Positions 1 to 5,372 are shown, counted from the stretch's first letter. The stretch is DNA of 7,817 nucleotides from 2011-GWA2-47-8b sp964361325 (GCA_964361325.1 CAYHZT010000022.1:1-7817), one strand, 5' to 3'. Notes: generated by a model not told the origin, from the sequence alone. Translations and numbers: made by a program.

Positions 1-105
1 TTTTTTTAATTCCTCAATGTATTTCAAAACCTTTCGTGGGGCCGAAAGCCGCTCCCCACCCATGGTAATATCAAGTCCGGCAACATTAGTTCGTTTTTGA
101 ATCAT
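1..105 (-). CDS. 5' end of an unrecognised gene (partial)
   Basis: An open frame begins with ATG at 105 and runs 35 codons to the left edge without a stop. The peptide starts MIQKRTNVAGLDITMGGERL and goes on with a basic, helix-like stretch ending YIEELKK. I do not recognise the family from so little sequence. The start is supported by a TATAAT on the minus strand at 112-117, which puts +1 at about the A of the ATG, so the mRNA would be leaderless. No Shine-Dalgarno is present and there is no other plausible in-frame start just upstream. The gene is divergent from the LOG gene at 178, with 72 bp between the two ATGs. The reading rests on the open frame, protein-like composition and promoter placement; a chance frame of this length cannot be ruled out. 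Confidence 0.5.
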   Translation of the reverse strand, partial: MIQKRTNVAGLDITMGGERLSAPRKVLKYIEELKK

Positions 106-111
106 TATATT

Positions 112-117
112 ATTATA
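112..117 (-). promoter_or_regulatory. -10 box of the left-edge partial gene
   Basis: TATAAT on the minus strand ends 6 nt before the ATG at 105, so predicted transcription starts at or next to the start codon. No good -35 is visible: only a T-rich run (136-141) lies at the right distance. The very AT-rich surroundings make a chance match possible. Confidence 0.4.
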
Positions 118-155
118 ATTTATTATGCTAGAATTAAAAAATTGCGACTCTGCCG

Positions 156-164
156 TGGTATAAT
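156..164 (+). promoter_or_regulatory. Extended -10 promoter of the LOG gene
   Basis: TGGTATAAT is a perfect extended -10 (TGn-TATAAT). No consensus -35 lies 16-18 bp upstream, as is usual for extended -10 promoters. Predicted +1 is near 171, about 7 nt before the ATG at 178, leaving almost no leader. It rules out an earlier in-frame ATG at 97 as the start. Confidence 0.6.
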
Positions 165-177
165 AAAAAGCGTTAGT

Positions 178-903
178 ATGGCTAAAAATAAGAAAAAAGA
201 TCGTAAGTCATTATTGGTCCCGGCAAAGGACTTGCCGGCTTTCCCGCATCCTCACGATTGGCGACACTCTTTCCACTGGCGGGTTTTCCGGATTATGGCG
301 GAATTTGTGGAAGGATTCCAGTTTCTTGCCGATTTTAAAAAAACCGTCACCTTTTTCGGATCGGCGCGTTTTAACGAAAATCATAAGTGGTACAAAACTG
401 CCCGTGAACTTGGCCGATTACTGGGCAAGTCCGGGTATTCGGTAATCACCGGCGGCGGCCCCGGTATCATGGAGGCTGGCAATCGCGGCGTAGTAGACGC
501 CAATGATAAAGGCGATTCCATTGGCTTAAATATCCAGTTGCCTCATGAACAGCGCGTAAATCCGTATGTTCAGAAGGCTCGCGGTTTTTATTACTTTTTT
601 ACCAGAAAGGTGATGCTCTCCTTCGCCGCCCAGGCCTATGTCTTTTTCCCCGGCGGCTTCGGGACATTAGACGAGGCTTTTGAGATTTTAACGCTGGTAC
701 AAACCAAAAAGATATATTCAAAAGTTCCGATAATTCTTGTGGGGAAAGATTTTTGGGGAAATATAGATAAGTGGATGAAAGAAAAACTGTTAAAAGAGTA
801 CCAAACGATTGATGCGGATGACGTGAAATTATACAGCATTGTAGACACTGCCGCTGAAGCCTTTAAAATAATTAAAAGATCCAAACAACGCAAAGAATTT
901 TAG
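178..903 (+). CDS. LOG-family (TIGR00730) Rossmann-fold protein
   Basis: 241-residue member of the LOG / 'lysine decarboxylase-like' family. Characterised members are phosphoribohydrolases that split nucleoside 5'-monophosphates (cytokinin ribotides in plants) into base and ribose 5-phosphate. Visible motifs are FGSAR (60-64) closing the first beta strand, GGGPGIMEAGNRG (92-104) for phosphate binding, a conserved RK (143-144), and the signature PGGFGTLDE (158-166) with the catalytic Glu. No lysine decarboxylase activity should be assumed. The first 25 residues are basic and probably disordered. The frame is open back to an ATG at 97, but that codon lies upstream of the extended -10 box at 156-164, so ATG 178 is chosen. 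There is no SD. The substrate in this organism is unknown. The gene is monocistronic and ends at a strong hairpin. Confidence 0.9.
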   Translation: MAKNKKKDRKSLLVPAKDLPAFPHPHDWRHSFHWRVFRIMAEFVEGFQFLADFKKTVTFFGSARFNENHKWYKTARELGRLLGKSGYSVITGGGPGIMEAGNRGVVDANDKGDSIGLNIQLPHEQRVNPYVQKARGFYYFFTRKVMLSFAAQAYVFFPGGFGTLDEAFEILTLVQTKKIYSKVPIILVGKDFWGNIDKWMKEKLLKEYQTIDADDVKLYSIVDTAAEAFKIIKRSKQRKEF

Positions 904-927
904 GTCGGTAGTTGTGTATAATTGCAA

Positions 928-955
928 AAAATACCCGAATGAATTCGGGTATTTT
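928..955. terminator. Bidirectional intrinsic terminator
   Basis: Perfect inverted repeat: AAAATACCCGAA-type arm, TGAA loop and complementary arm, followed by T-rich sequence on the + strand and by an A-run that reads as a U-tract on the minus strand. It lies between the stops of the convergent LOG gene (903) and cysteine-rich gene (960), so one hairpin can end both transcripts. Confidence 0.85.
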
Positions 956-959
956 ATAT

Positions 960-1409
960 TCAGAATTTCCGGTTACACCAACGATGACAACCGCATTCGC
1001 AAGCCGTGGCGGTTAATTTCATTTTATGGCAACGGCAATGGCAGTTGTATTTGGCAGAATCGTATGCCGTTAAACTGAATTGCTCGTCCACGTGGCGCCA
1101 ATCGCATTCACCACATGACTGCGGTGTCGCTTCGTCTTTAGTAATTGGCTCGCCACCGCACCAATAATGGCATTTACACGCGCACTTCTTGAAAAAATGG
1201 CAGGCGCAACTACAATCGACGTTGGCGCAATGACGCTCGCGAGATTTTGAAAGATACCAATTAACATCATAGGCAAAAACGGCCAATAAAAACGAGATGA
1301 GAAAAAACGTCCACGAACCAAAACACAGCACTACCAGTAAAAAGACCCCACAAAGAACGGCTGCTACGGCCCTTGACGCCTCGCTCCGGCACATATGGCA
1401 ATTTTTCAA
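960..1409 (-). CDS. Cysteine-rich membrane protein with duplicated CxCxCH modules
   Basis: 149 residues, family not recognised. It has 21 Cys and 8 His. After a short basic N-terminus with CHMC (4-7), residues 14-50 are hydrophobic, enough for two tight membrane helices or one long one, followed by a basic stretch (K55, R57, R59). The C-terminal two thirds holds two copies of CxCxCH-x(4 or 8)-CxCxCHxWC, at 66-84 and 123-145, joined by a linker with CGEC (99-102). The four CxCxCH units suggest metal binding, probably zinc, or a redox or structural cluster; this is inference. Positive charges on both sides of the hydrophobic part suggest a cytoplasmic Cys domain if two helices form. The start is TTG, chosen because AGGAG (1416-1420) lies 6 nt upstream; the next ATG (codon 6) would be 21 nt from it. 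It is single, convergent to LOG, with its own promoter. Confidence 0.8.
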   Translation of the reverse strand: MKNCHMCRSEASRAVAAVLCGVFLLVVLCFGSWTFFLISFLLAVFAYDVNWYLSKSRERHCANVDCSCACHFFKKCACKCHYWCGGEPITKDEATPQSCGECDWRHVDEQFSLTAYDSAKYNCHCRCHKMKLTATACECGCHRWCNRKF

Positions 1410-1415
1410 GGTACG

Positions 1416-1420
1416 CTCCT
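1416..1420 (-). promoter_or_regulatory. Shine-Dalgarno deciding a TTG start
   Basis: AGGAG on the minus strand with a 6-nt spacer to TTG at 1409. It is one of only two clear SD sites in the window; both precede TTG starts. Confidence 0.75.
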
Positions 1421-1439
1421 GAAATGATTTATTAGCACC

Positions 1440-1468
1440 ATCTTAAAGCCTTGTGTTGATTTTTGCAA
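1440..1468 (-). promoter_or_regulatory. Promoter of the cysteine-rich protein gene
   Basis: Minus strand TTGCAA (1463-1468), 17-bp spacer, TAAGAT (1440-1445). Predicted +1 is near 1433, giving a leader of about 24 nt that contains AGGAG. It overlaps the oppositely directed tRNA-Phe promoter. Confidence 0.6.
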
Positions 1469-1484
1469 CCGGCTCAAATAAAAT
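1456..1484 (+). promoter_or_regulatory. Promoter of tRNA-Phe
   Basis: TTGATT (1456-1461), 17-bp spacer, TAAAAT (1479-1484). Predicted +1 near 1491, about 6 nt before the mature tRNA 5' end, leaving a very short leader for RNase P. The spacer contains the -35 box of the divergent cysteine-rich gene. Confidence 0.6.
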
Positions 1485-1496
1485 GAGAATTATCGC

Positions 1497-1568
1497 GCCG
1501 CGGTAGCTCAGTGGTAGAGCGCAGCCCTGAAGAGGCTGGCGTCGGGGGTTCGATTCCCTCCCGCGGCA
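1497..1568 (+). tRNA. tRNA-Phe (anticodon GAA)
   Basis: Full cloverleaf. Acceptor arms 1497-1503 and 1561-1567 pair over 7 bp, with discriminator A1568. U8-A9; D stem GCTC/GAGC with a 7-nt loop containing GG; anticodon stem CAGCC/GGCTG (1522-1526, 1534-1538) with loop CTGAAGA, giving anticodon GAA (1529-1531) for UUU/UUC. The variable loop is 5 nt. The T stem GGGGG/CCCTC (one G-U pair) closes loop TTCGATT. No CCA is encoded: the bases after the discriminator are CA, then A, so CCA must be added enzymatically. Position 37 is G, making it a possible m1G37 (TrmD) substrate rather than the A37 typical of E. coli tRNA-Phe. Confidence 0.96.
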
Positions 1569-1573
1569 CAAAT

Positions 1574-1615
1574 TCTAATCGCGCGAACCTATTAGATTCT
1601 CTCGCGGATTTTTTT
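1574..1615. terminator. Weak terminator-like region between tRNA-Phe and tgt
   Basis: On the + strand CGCGA (1582-1586) can pair with TCGCG (1602-1606), with T7 at 1609-1615 two bases later, a possible end for the tRNA transcript inside the 3' end of tgt. An alternative hairpin, TCTAAT (1574-1579) with ATTAGA (1591-1596), spans the tgt stop and could act on the minus strand. Both stems are short. Confidence 0.35.
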
Positions 1616-2734
1616 CATTAACCGTTCCATAAAAGACAGATTATGAATAGTAGTCAGAATTGGTCCTAACATCTCGTGGGATTTAAACAAATGGCTTAAG
1701 TAAGCCCGTGTATAATTTTCACAAGTATAACAGCCGCACTTTTTATCTATCGGGTTTTTGTCCTGCAAATAACGGCCAGATTTAAGATTAAGGCTTGTTT
1801 TAGTGAGTAACGCTGAACCATTACGCGCTATTCTGGTTGGCGCCACGCAATCAAAAGTATCTACTCCTCGCTTCACCGCTTCCCAAATATCTTCCTCCGA
1901 ACCAATACCCAATAAATGTTTCGGTTTTTCTTCCGGCAAACAAGACGCAGTCCAATCCAAGACCTTATACATATCTTTTTTAGATTTACCCAGTGAGCCG
2001 CCAATACCAAAGCCGTCAAAATCAATTGAACCGATAAATTTGGCGCTCTGTAAACGTAAATCTTTATAAGCGCCGCCCTGCACAATTCCAAAAAGGGCCT
2101 GGTTCTTCCTGTCATAAGAATCAAGCGATCGTTTTGCCCAACGATGAGTGCGCTCCATAGACTTCTTAGTATAAGCATAATCGTGCAGCGGCGAGGTGCA
2201 TTCATCAAAAGCGAAGATAAGGTCGGCACCTAGATTTTTTTGAATTTCCATAGACCTTTCCGGAGTTAAAAGATGAAAAGAGCCGTCCAAATGAGAGCGG
2301 AACCGAACGCCCTCCTCGGTAATTTTCACGAAATTCTCTGCGGGCGGCACCGCTTTTTCTGAAACGTGCTCGCGAGGACCTTCGTCGGGAAAAATATTGG
2401 CTATTTTACTAACCTTATGAGAAATTGCCGCGCCCAAACTGAAGGCCTGAAATCCCCCGCTATCGGTCCAAATCGGCTTCTGCCAATTCATAAACTGATG
2501 CAAGCCGCCCATTTTACGGACTGTTTTATCACCGGGACGCAAATAAAGGTGGTAAGTATTGCAAAGAACCGACTCTGGGCCGATTTCATTGAGCTGTTCC
2601 ACGGTCAGACCCTTAACGGTGGCTTGAGTGGCGACCGGAACAAAAGCCGGCGTGTGAATAACGCCGTTCTTGGTCTCGATAAGGCCCAGCCGCGCGCGGC
2701 TGTTTTTCGCCTTTTTTAGTATCCGAAAAAGCAT
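1592..2734 (-). CDS. tgt: tRNA-guanine(34) transglycosylase
   Basis: Exchanges guanine at wobble position 34 of GUN tRNAs (Asp, Asn, His, Tyr) for a queuosine precursor or queuine. 380 residues, near the usual bacterial length of about 370-380. Motifs: TDSGGFQ (90-96, general acid/base Asp), FDEC (176-179), GIVQGG (216-221), GFGIGG (241-246), HLLGIG (273-278) and VDTFDCVAPTR (291-301, containing the nucleophilic Asp). The zinc site is C333-x-C335-x2-C338 with H364, spaced as in the E. coli enzyme. Odd: about 36 residues (101-136) lie between FSL and KITEEG, where E. coli and Bacillus have about four. It begins 2 nt after the tsaC stop with no SD, so translation is probably coupled. No queuosine synthesis genes are in the window, so the base used (preQ1 or salvaged queuine) is unknown. 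Confidence 0.95.
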   Translation of the reverse strand: MLFRILKKAKNSRARLGLIETKNGVIHTPAFVPVATQATVKGLTVEQLNEIGPESVLCNTYHLYLRPGDKTVRKMGGLHQFMNWQKPIWTDSGGFQAFSLGAAISHKVSKIANIFPDEGPREHVSEKAVPPAENFVKITEEGVRFRSHLDGSFHLLTPERSMEIQKNLGADLIFAFDECTSPLHDYAYTKKSMERTHRWAKRSLDSYDRKNQALFGIVQGGAYKDLRLQSAKFIGSIDFDGFGIGGSLGKSKKDMYKVLDWTASCLPEEKPKHLLGIGSEEDIWEAVKRGVDTFDCVAPTRIARNGSALLTKTSLNLKSGRYLQDKNPIDKKCGCYTCENYTRAYLSHLFKSHEMLGPILTTIHNLSFMERLMKKIRERI

Positions 2735-2736
2735 CG

Positions 2737-3291
2737 TTACTTGCGAATGACTTTATACGGACGAGAGGTCAAGTCAACGATGCGAGATCCTAAACGTTTA
2801 CTATTAATACCGGTAAAAATTACCGCGTCAATAAGTTCGGATTTATTGCCGAAAACTTCGCGATATTTGCGTGAATCCGATAGCGGTTTTTGTCCGGTAA
2901 GGTTGGCGCTGGTCGCGACAATAGGTTTGTCAAAAAAACGAAAAAGTTTTTTGACCCAAGAGCTGGAAGAAATGCGAAAAGCCGCCGTATGGTTCTTGGT
3001 GGCAAGCGGGGAAATGTTTTTTGCTTTTAAAATAAAATTAGTCGGCTTTTTAGCGGCTGAAATCGCCTTTTTTTGCTCGGCGCTAAGGATTGCGTATTCG
3101 GATAACATCTTGAAATCCTTTACCAAGATAGGAAAAGCCTTGCCGAATTCACGGTTTTTAATCGTGTAAATTTTTAGAAGCGCTCTGGGATTAGTCGCGT
3201 CACAGCCCAAGCCGTAAAGAGTTTCGGTTGGGAAAATAATTACGCCGCCTCCGTTAAGAATTTGGACGATCTTTTGAAAACTAGTATTCAT
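2737..3291 (-). CDS. tsaC: L-threonylcarbamoyladenylate synthase (TsaC/YrdC type)
   Basis: Makes threonylcarbamoyl-AMP from Thr, bicarbonate and ATP, the first step of t6A37 formation in ANN-decoding tRNAs. 184 residues: a single YrdC domain without the Sua5 C-terminal extension. Motifs: FPTETLYGLGC (20-30), KNREFGK (45-51) with basic residues for ATP/bicarbonate binding, FPILV (53-57), and TSANLTGQ (127-134). Two usual motifs are altered: PGPxT before the ILKA strand reads KPTN, and the expected RxP reads RIS (106-108). The frame extends upstream to a TTG at 3333, but that TTG is part of the promoter -35 (TTGACA), so ATG 3291, 13 nt after the -10, is the start. The leader would be only about 7 nt, with no SD. 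It is the first gene of a two-gene operon with tgt. Confidence 0.9.
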   Translation of the reverse strand: MNTSFQKIVQILNGGGVIIFPTETLYGLGCDATNPRALLKIYTIKNREFGKAFPILVKDFKMLSEYAILSAEQKKAISAAKKPTNFILKAKNISPLATKNHTAAFRISSSSWVKKLFRFFDKPIVATSANLTGQKPLSDSRKYREVFGNKSELIDAVIFTGINSKRLGSRIVDLTSRPYKVIRK

Positions 3292-3304
3292 AAAACTTGG
3301 CTTC

Positions 3305-3333
3305 ATTATACAAAAAAAATGCCCCGATGTCAA
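3305..3333 (-). promoter_or_regulatory. Consensus sigma-70-type promoter of tsaC-tgt
   Basis: TTGACA (3328-3333), exactly 17 bp, TATAAT (3305-3310) on the minus strand: both hexamers match consensus. Predicted +1 is near 3298, about 7 nt before ATG 3291. The -35 sits in the loop of a terminator hairpin and the spacer carries its T8 tract. Confidence 0.85.
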
Positions 3334-3340
3334 TCAGGGC
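3312..3340 (-). terminator. Intrinsic terminator of the CPBP protease gene
   Basis: Minus strand GCCCTGAT (3333-3340), loop TGAC (3329-3332), ATCGGGGC (3321-3328), giving an 8-bp stem with one G-U pair. An A and then T8 (3312-3319) follow. It starts 13 nt past the stop of the CPBP gene (3353) and overlaps the tsaC promoter. Confidence 0.8.
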
Positions 3341-3352
3341 GCTATGATAGTA

Positions 3353-3916
3353 TTAGGTACTTCCATTAGAAACTGCGAGCACTATCATATTGAAAAGGAA
3401 ATGAGAGCTGGTGGTGGTAATCAACGGCCGCACAAAAAGATAATCTGTGTTGCGGGCGCACTTAATAAATACAAGGCACCAGACAAACCCGCCGACACCT
3501 TGGTTTATAAGAGACAGTACAATGCCTGGCAACCCCGGATAATCATACACGAAATATGAGTAATGAGCCGTACCGAACAAAATAGAGGAAAAAACGGAGA
3601 CTATAATCAGTAAAAATAAGGTTCTCTTTCTAAAAATTATAAGAAGAGGCGCTAGCGGTAGCCAACGAAATACGGACTCTTCAATAAAGGCCGCTTTGTA
3701 CCAGTACCAAAAAAAGGAAGTGTAATCGCTTATACTAAGATGGTTTGCGAAAATTTTGCCAACTAGGACAGTTAGAATCGACACGACCAATGACCAGGCT
3801 ATTGTTCCCGTTGTAGCGGATAGAATAAGACGCAGGAATTGAGCAAGGCCCCGCGGCTCTTCGCTTAACCAACTTTTTAAAGCGGTCCAAGGATGTCGTA
3901 GCGCGTACCAACGCAA
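3353..3916 (-). CDS. CPBP-family intramembrane glutamic protease (Abi/CAAX type)
   Basis: 187 residues, strongly hydrophobic, with membrane segments around 28-53, 66-96, 99-118, 128-150 and 170-184. The family's three motifs are in order: EESVFR (79-84, EExxxR, catalytic Glu), FGTAH (114-118, FxxxH) and HFLFN (172-176, HxxxN/D). Family members include Rce1-like prenyl-protein proteases and bacteriocin self-immunity or maturation proteins; the substrate here cannot be told. The start is TTG, chosen because GGAGGTG (3921-3927), a perfect anti-SD match, lies just upstream (6 nt from the GGAGG core). It lies 87 nt downstream of a secreted subtilase on the same strand, so a shared proteolytic role is possible, though it has its own putative promoter and terminator. 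Confidence 0.88.
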   Translation of the reverse strand: MRWYALRHPWTALKSWLSEEPRGLAQFLRLILSATTGTIAWSLVVSILTVLVGKIFANHLSISDYTSFFWYWYKAAFIEESVFRWLPLAPLLIIFRKRTLFLLIIVSVFSSILFGTAHYSYFVYDYPGLPGIVLSLINQGVGGFVWCLVFIKCARNTDYLFVRPLITTTSSHFLFNMIVLAVSNGST

Positions 3917-3920
3917 ATGA

Positions 3921-3927
3921 CACCTCC
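3921..3927 (-). promoter_or_regulatory. Strong Shine-Dalgarno deciding a TTG start
   Basis: GGAGGTG on the minus strand, full complement of the 16S 3'-end CACCTCC, 6 nt (from the GGAGG core) before TTG at 3916. No ATG is suitably placed in this frame. Confidence 0.8.
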
Positions 3928-3942
3928 ATAGTCATAGGGAAT

Positions 3943-3971
3943 ATATTCAAAGTTCTACGAAAATTCTACAA
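3943..3971 (-). promoter_or_regulatory. Putative promoter of the CPBP gene with operator-like repeats
   Basis: Minus strand TTGTAG (3966-3971), 17 bp, GAATAT (3943-3948); +1 near 3936. Both hexamers are imperfect. The same stretch holds an 11-bp tandem direct repeat (3948-3958 and 3959-3969, 8 of 11 identical), an inverted repeat AAAGTT/AACTTT (3949-3954, 3970-3975) and the palindrome GAATATATTC (3939-3948). These could bind a regulator, or reflect AT-rich simplicity. Confidence 0.4.
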
Positions 3972-4003
3972 CTTTAAAATGTCGGCGTCTATACTCTGAA
4001 AAG

Positions 4004-5209
4004 TTACGGCTGCGCGGCGCTATATGCGTTTACCAGTCCCCAACCGTATAAAGCATCGGGCCCCGCGATTCCTAAATCAGCAGCTCGATCTTGAAGTTTC
4101 TTCTGTACTTCATCCGGATCCCATACCCCGTTAAGGTTGGCGTCGTACTCGCCGACTGATGTACCTAAAATAAGAGCGACGGAACCGGTAACGTGCGGAG
4201 TGGCCATGGACGTTCCGGAAAGCGTTGCGTAGCCAGTGCCTTTATAAGATGAGTAAATCGAAACGCCGGGAGCGGCCAGATCCACTTCAGAGCCGCGACT
4301 TGACCAAGTGGCAATAACATTATTTTGGTCGATTGCCGAAACGGCTATCACCTCCGGATAGGCCGCCGGGAACAAAACACTCCCTCCCGAATTTCCCGCC
4401 GCGGCTACAATCACCACGCCAGCGTTCCTAGCTGCGATAACCGCGTCGTGAAATGATTGTATGTTTGAGCTAGTCCCAAGACTCATATTTATGACTTGAG
4501 TTTGATTATCCACGGCCCATTGAATGCCTTCAATAATATCAGAGAGGTATCCCGAACCGTTGGTATTCAGCGCTTTTATCGCGTAGAGATCCGCTTTTGG
4601 CCCAACACCGACGACGCCGACGGTATTATTCAACGCTGCAACGATACCGGCAACATGCGAACCGTGCCCGTTGTCATCGTTCCAGCTCTTGCGCGGATTA
4701 ATCGTATTCACGCCGCCCTTCACATTCGCCGCGAGATCGGGATGACTATTGGAAATACCGGTATCAATAATTCCAACCTTTACCGAATCGGCGGTATTTC
4801 CTCCCGGCCATACCAACTCCGCGTCAATCCGATCAATACCCCAAGGCAAAACCTGGGCTGCCTGAGTTGAAATCTTGCCGCTGACTTCAGCTTTATAGCC
4901 AAGCGCCTCCACGATAACATCATCGTCAACCCGCGCCACATCCGGATTAGCCTTCAACGCTTCTGTCATTGCGCGCGAAGAAAGATACACCGCTTTAGCG
5001 TTAATCCGATTAAGATTTTTTAATTTTACGCCGCCCGCGCGCTCAATAATTGCGTCTTTCGCGGCGTCGTTAAGTCCGGCCTTAAAAACAATAATTTTCC
5101 GGCTATCATCATTTTTATTCTGCGCCGCAGAAGTGTTCGTCTGCGCTATTAAAAATAATAAACCTAGAATTGCCGTCACGCCCGCCGTTTTTAAGATTAT
5201 ATTTTTCAT
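4004..5209 (-). CDS. Secreted subtilisin-like serine protease (S8)
   Basis: 401-residue preproenzyme. A Sec signal peptide (basic MKN, hydrophobic core 9-22, likely cut after A28 or A29) is followed by an I9-type inhibitor propeptide (about 37-101) and the S8 domain (about 120-398). The catalytic triad is complete: D149 in IIDTG, H182 in NGHGSHVAG and S334 in GTSMATPHV, with oxyanion N273 in AAAGNSG. Near the C-terminus, residues 356-367 (DANLNGVWDPDE) fit a 12-residue EF-hand/dockerin-like calcium loop, inserted where subtilisins usually have a short turn. No C-terminal anchor or sorting signal is seen, so it is probably released or periplasm-like. Start ATG 5209 is 9 nt from the -10 box; only a weak AGG is nearby. 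No clear hairpin follows the stop. Confidence 0.95.
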   Translation of the reverse strand: MKNIILKTAGVTAILGLLFLIAQTNTSAAQNKNDDSRKIIVFKAGLNDAAKDAIIERAGGVKLKNLNRINAKAVYLSSRAMTEALKANPDVARVDDDVIVEALGYKAEVSGKISTQAAQVLPWGIDRIDAELVWPGGNTADSVKVGIIDTGISNSHPDLAANVKGGVNTINPRKSWNDDNGHGSHVAGIVAALNNTVGVVGVGPKADLYAIKALNTNGSGYLSDIIEGIQWAVDNQTQVINMSLGTSSNIQSFHDAVIAARNAGVVIVAAAGNSGGSVLFPAAYPEVIAVSAIDQNNVIATWSSRGSEVDLAAPGVSIYSSYKGTGYATLSGTSMATPHVTGSVALILGTSVGEYDANLNGVWDPDEVQKKLQDRAADLGIAGPDALYGWGLVNAYSAAQP

Positions 5210-5218
5210 ATAACCTGA

Positions 5219-5246
5219 ATTGTAACACCAATCTTTATTACTTCAA
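5219..5246 (-). promoter_or_regulatory. Promoter of the subtilase gene
   Basis: Minus strand TTGAAG (5241-5246), 16 bp, TACAAT (5219-5224), with an extended -10 TG (TGTTACAAT). Predicted +1 is near 5212, only about 3 nt before ATG 5209. Confidence 0.6.
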
Positions 5247-5264
5247 AATTTGGTAGGAATTTAT

Positions 5265-5366
5265 TTATTTTTCGTTTTTCTCTCCCAGGCATTCCCACAA
5301 TTTAATCACTACGTCTTCTAACTGGGGATACGGTATATTTTGCCAACGCGGCTCAAAAACTACCTT
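5265..5366 (-). pseudogene. 33-codon protein-like frame with AAG at the start position
   Basis: From 5366 to the TAA at 5265-5267 the minus strand reads 33 sense codons of protein-like sequence: a leading AAG, then VVFEPRWQNIPYPQLEDVV and a tail IKLWECLGEKNEK. Its first codon is AAG, exactly 7 nt after a perfect extended -10 box, where neighbouring leaderless genes have ATG. Upstream the frame reaches a TGA at 5385-5387 with no ATG, GTG or TTG between, and the only in-frame start-like codons inside (a GTG, a TTG and a CTG) would leave very short products. It may be a small gene that lost its start, one with a sequencing error, or chance. The family is not recognised. It fills most of the gap between helicase and subtilase. 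Confidence 0.4.
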
Positions 5367-5372
5367 AGTGAA

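Noticed and set aside
97..177. N-terminal extension of the LOG protein from ATG 97
   Set aside because: The extension lies across the extended -10 promoter, has no SD and is not LOG-like in sequence.
917..922. TATAAT on the + strand after the LOG gene
   Set aside because: No -35 or TGn, and it points straight into the hairpin at 928-955; no gene follows on that strand.
3292..3333. Upstream TTG start for tsaC
   Set aside because: The TTG is the -35 box TTGACA and the stretch encodes the terminator U-tract; the family's N-terminus fits ATG 3291.
3344..3559. Open + strand frame antisense to the CPBP gene
   Set aside because: The CPBP frame carries all three family motifs; this one has no recognisable features or ribosome site.
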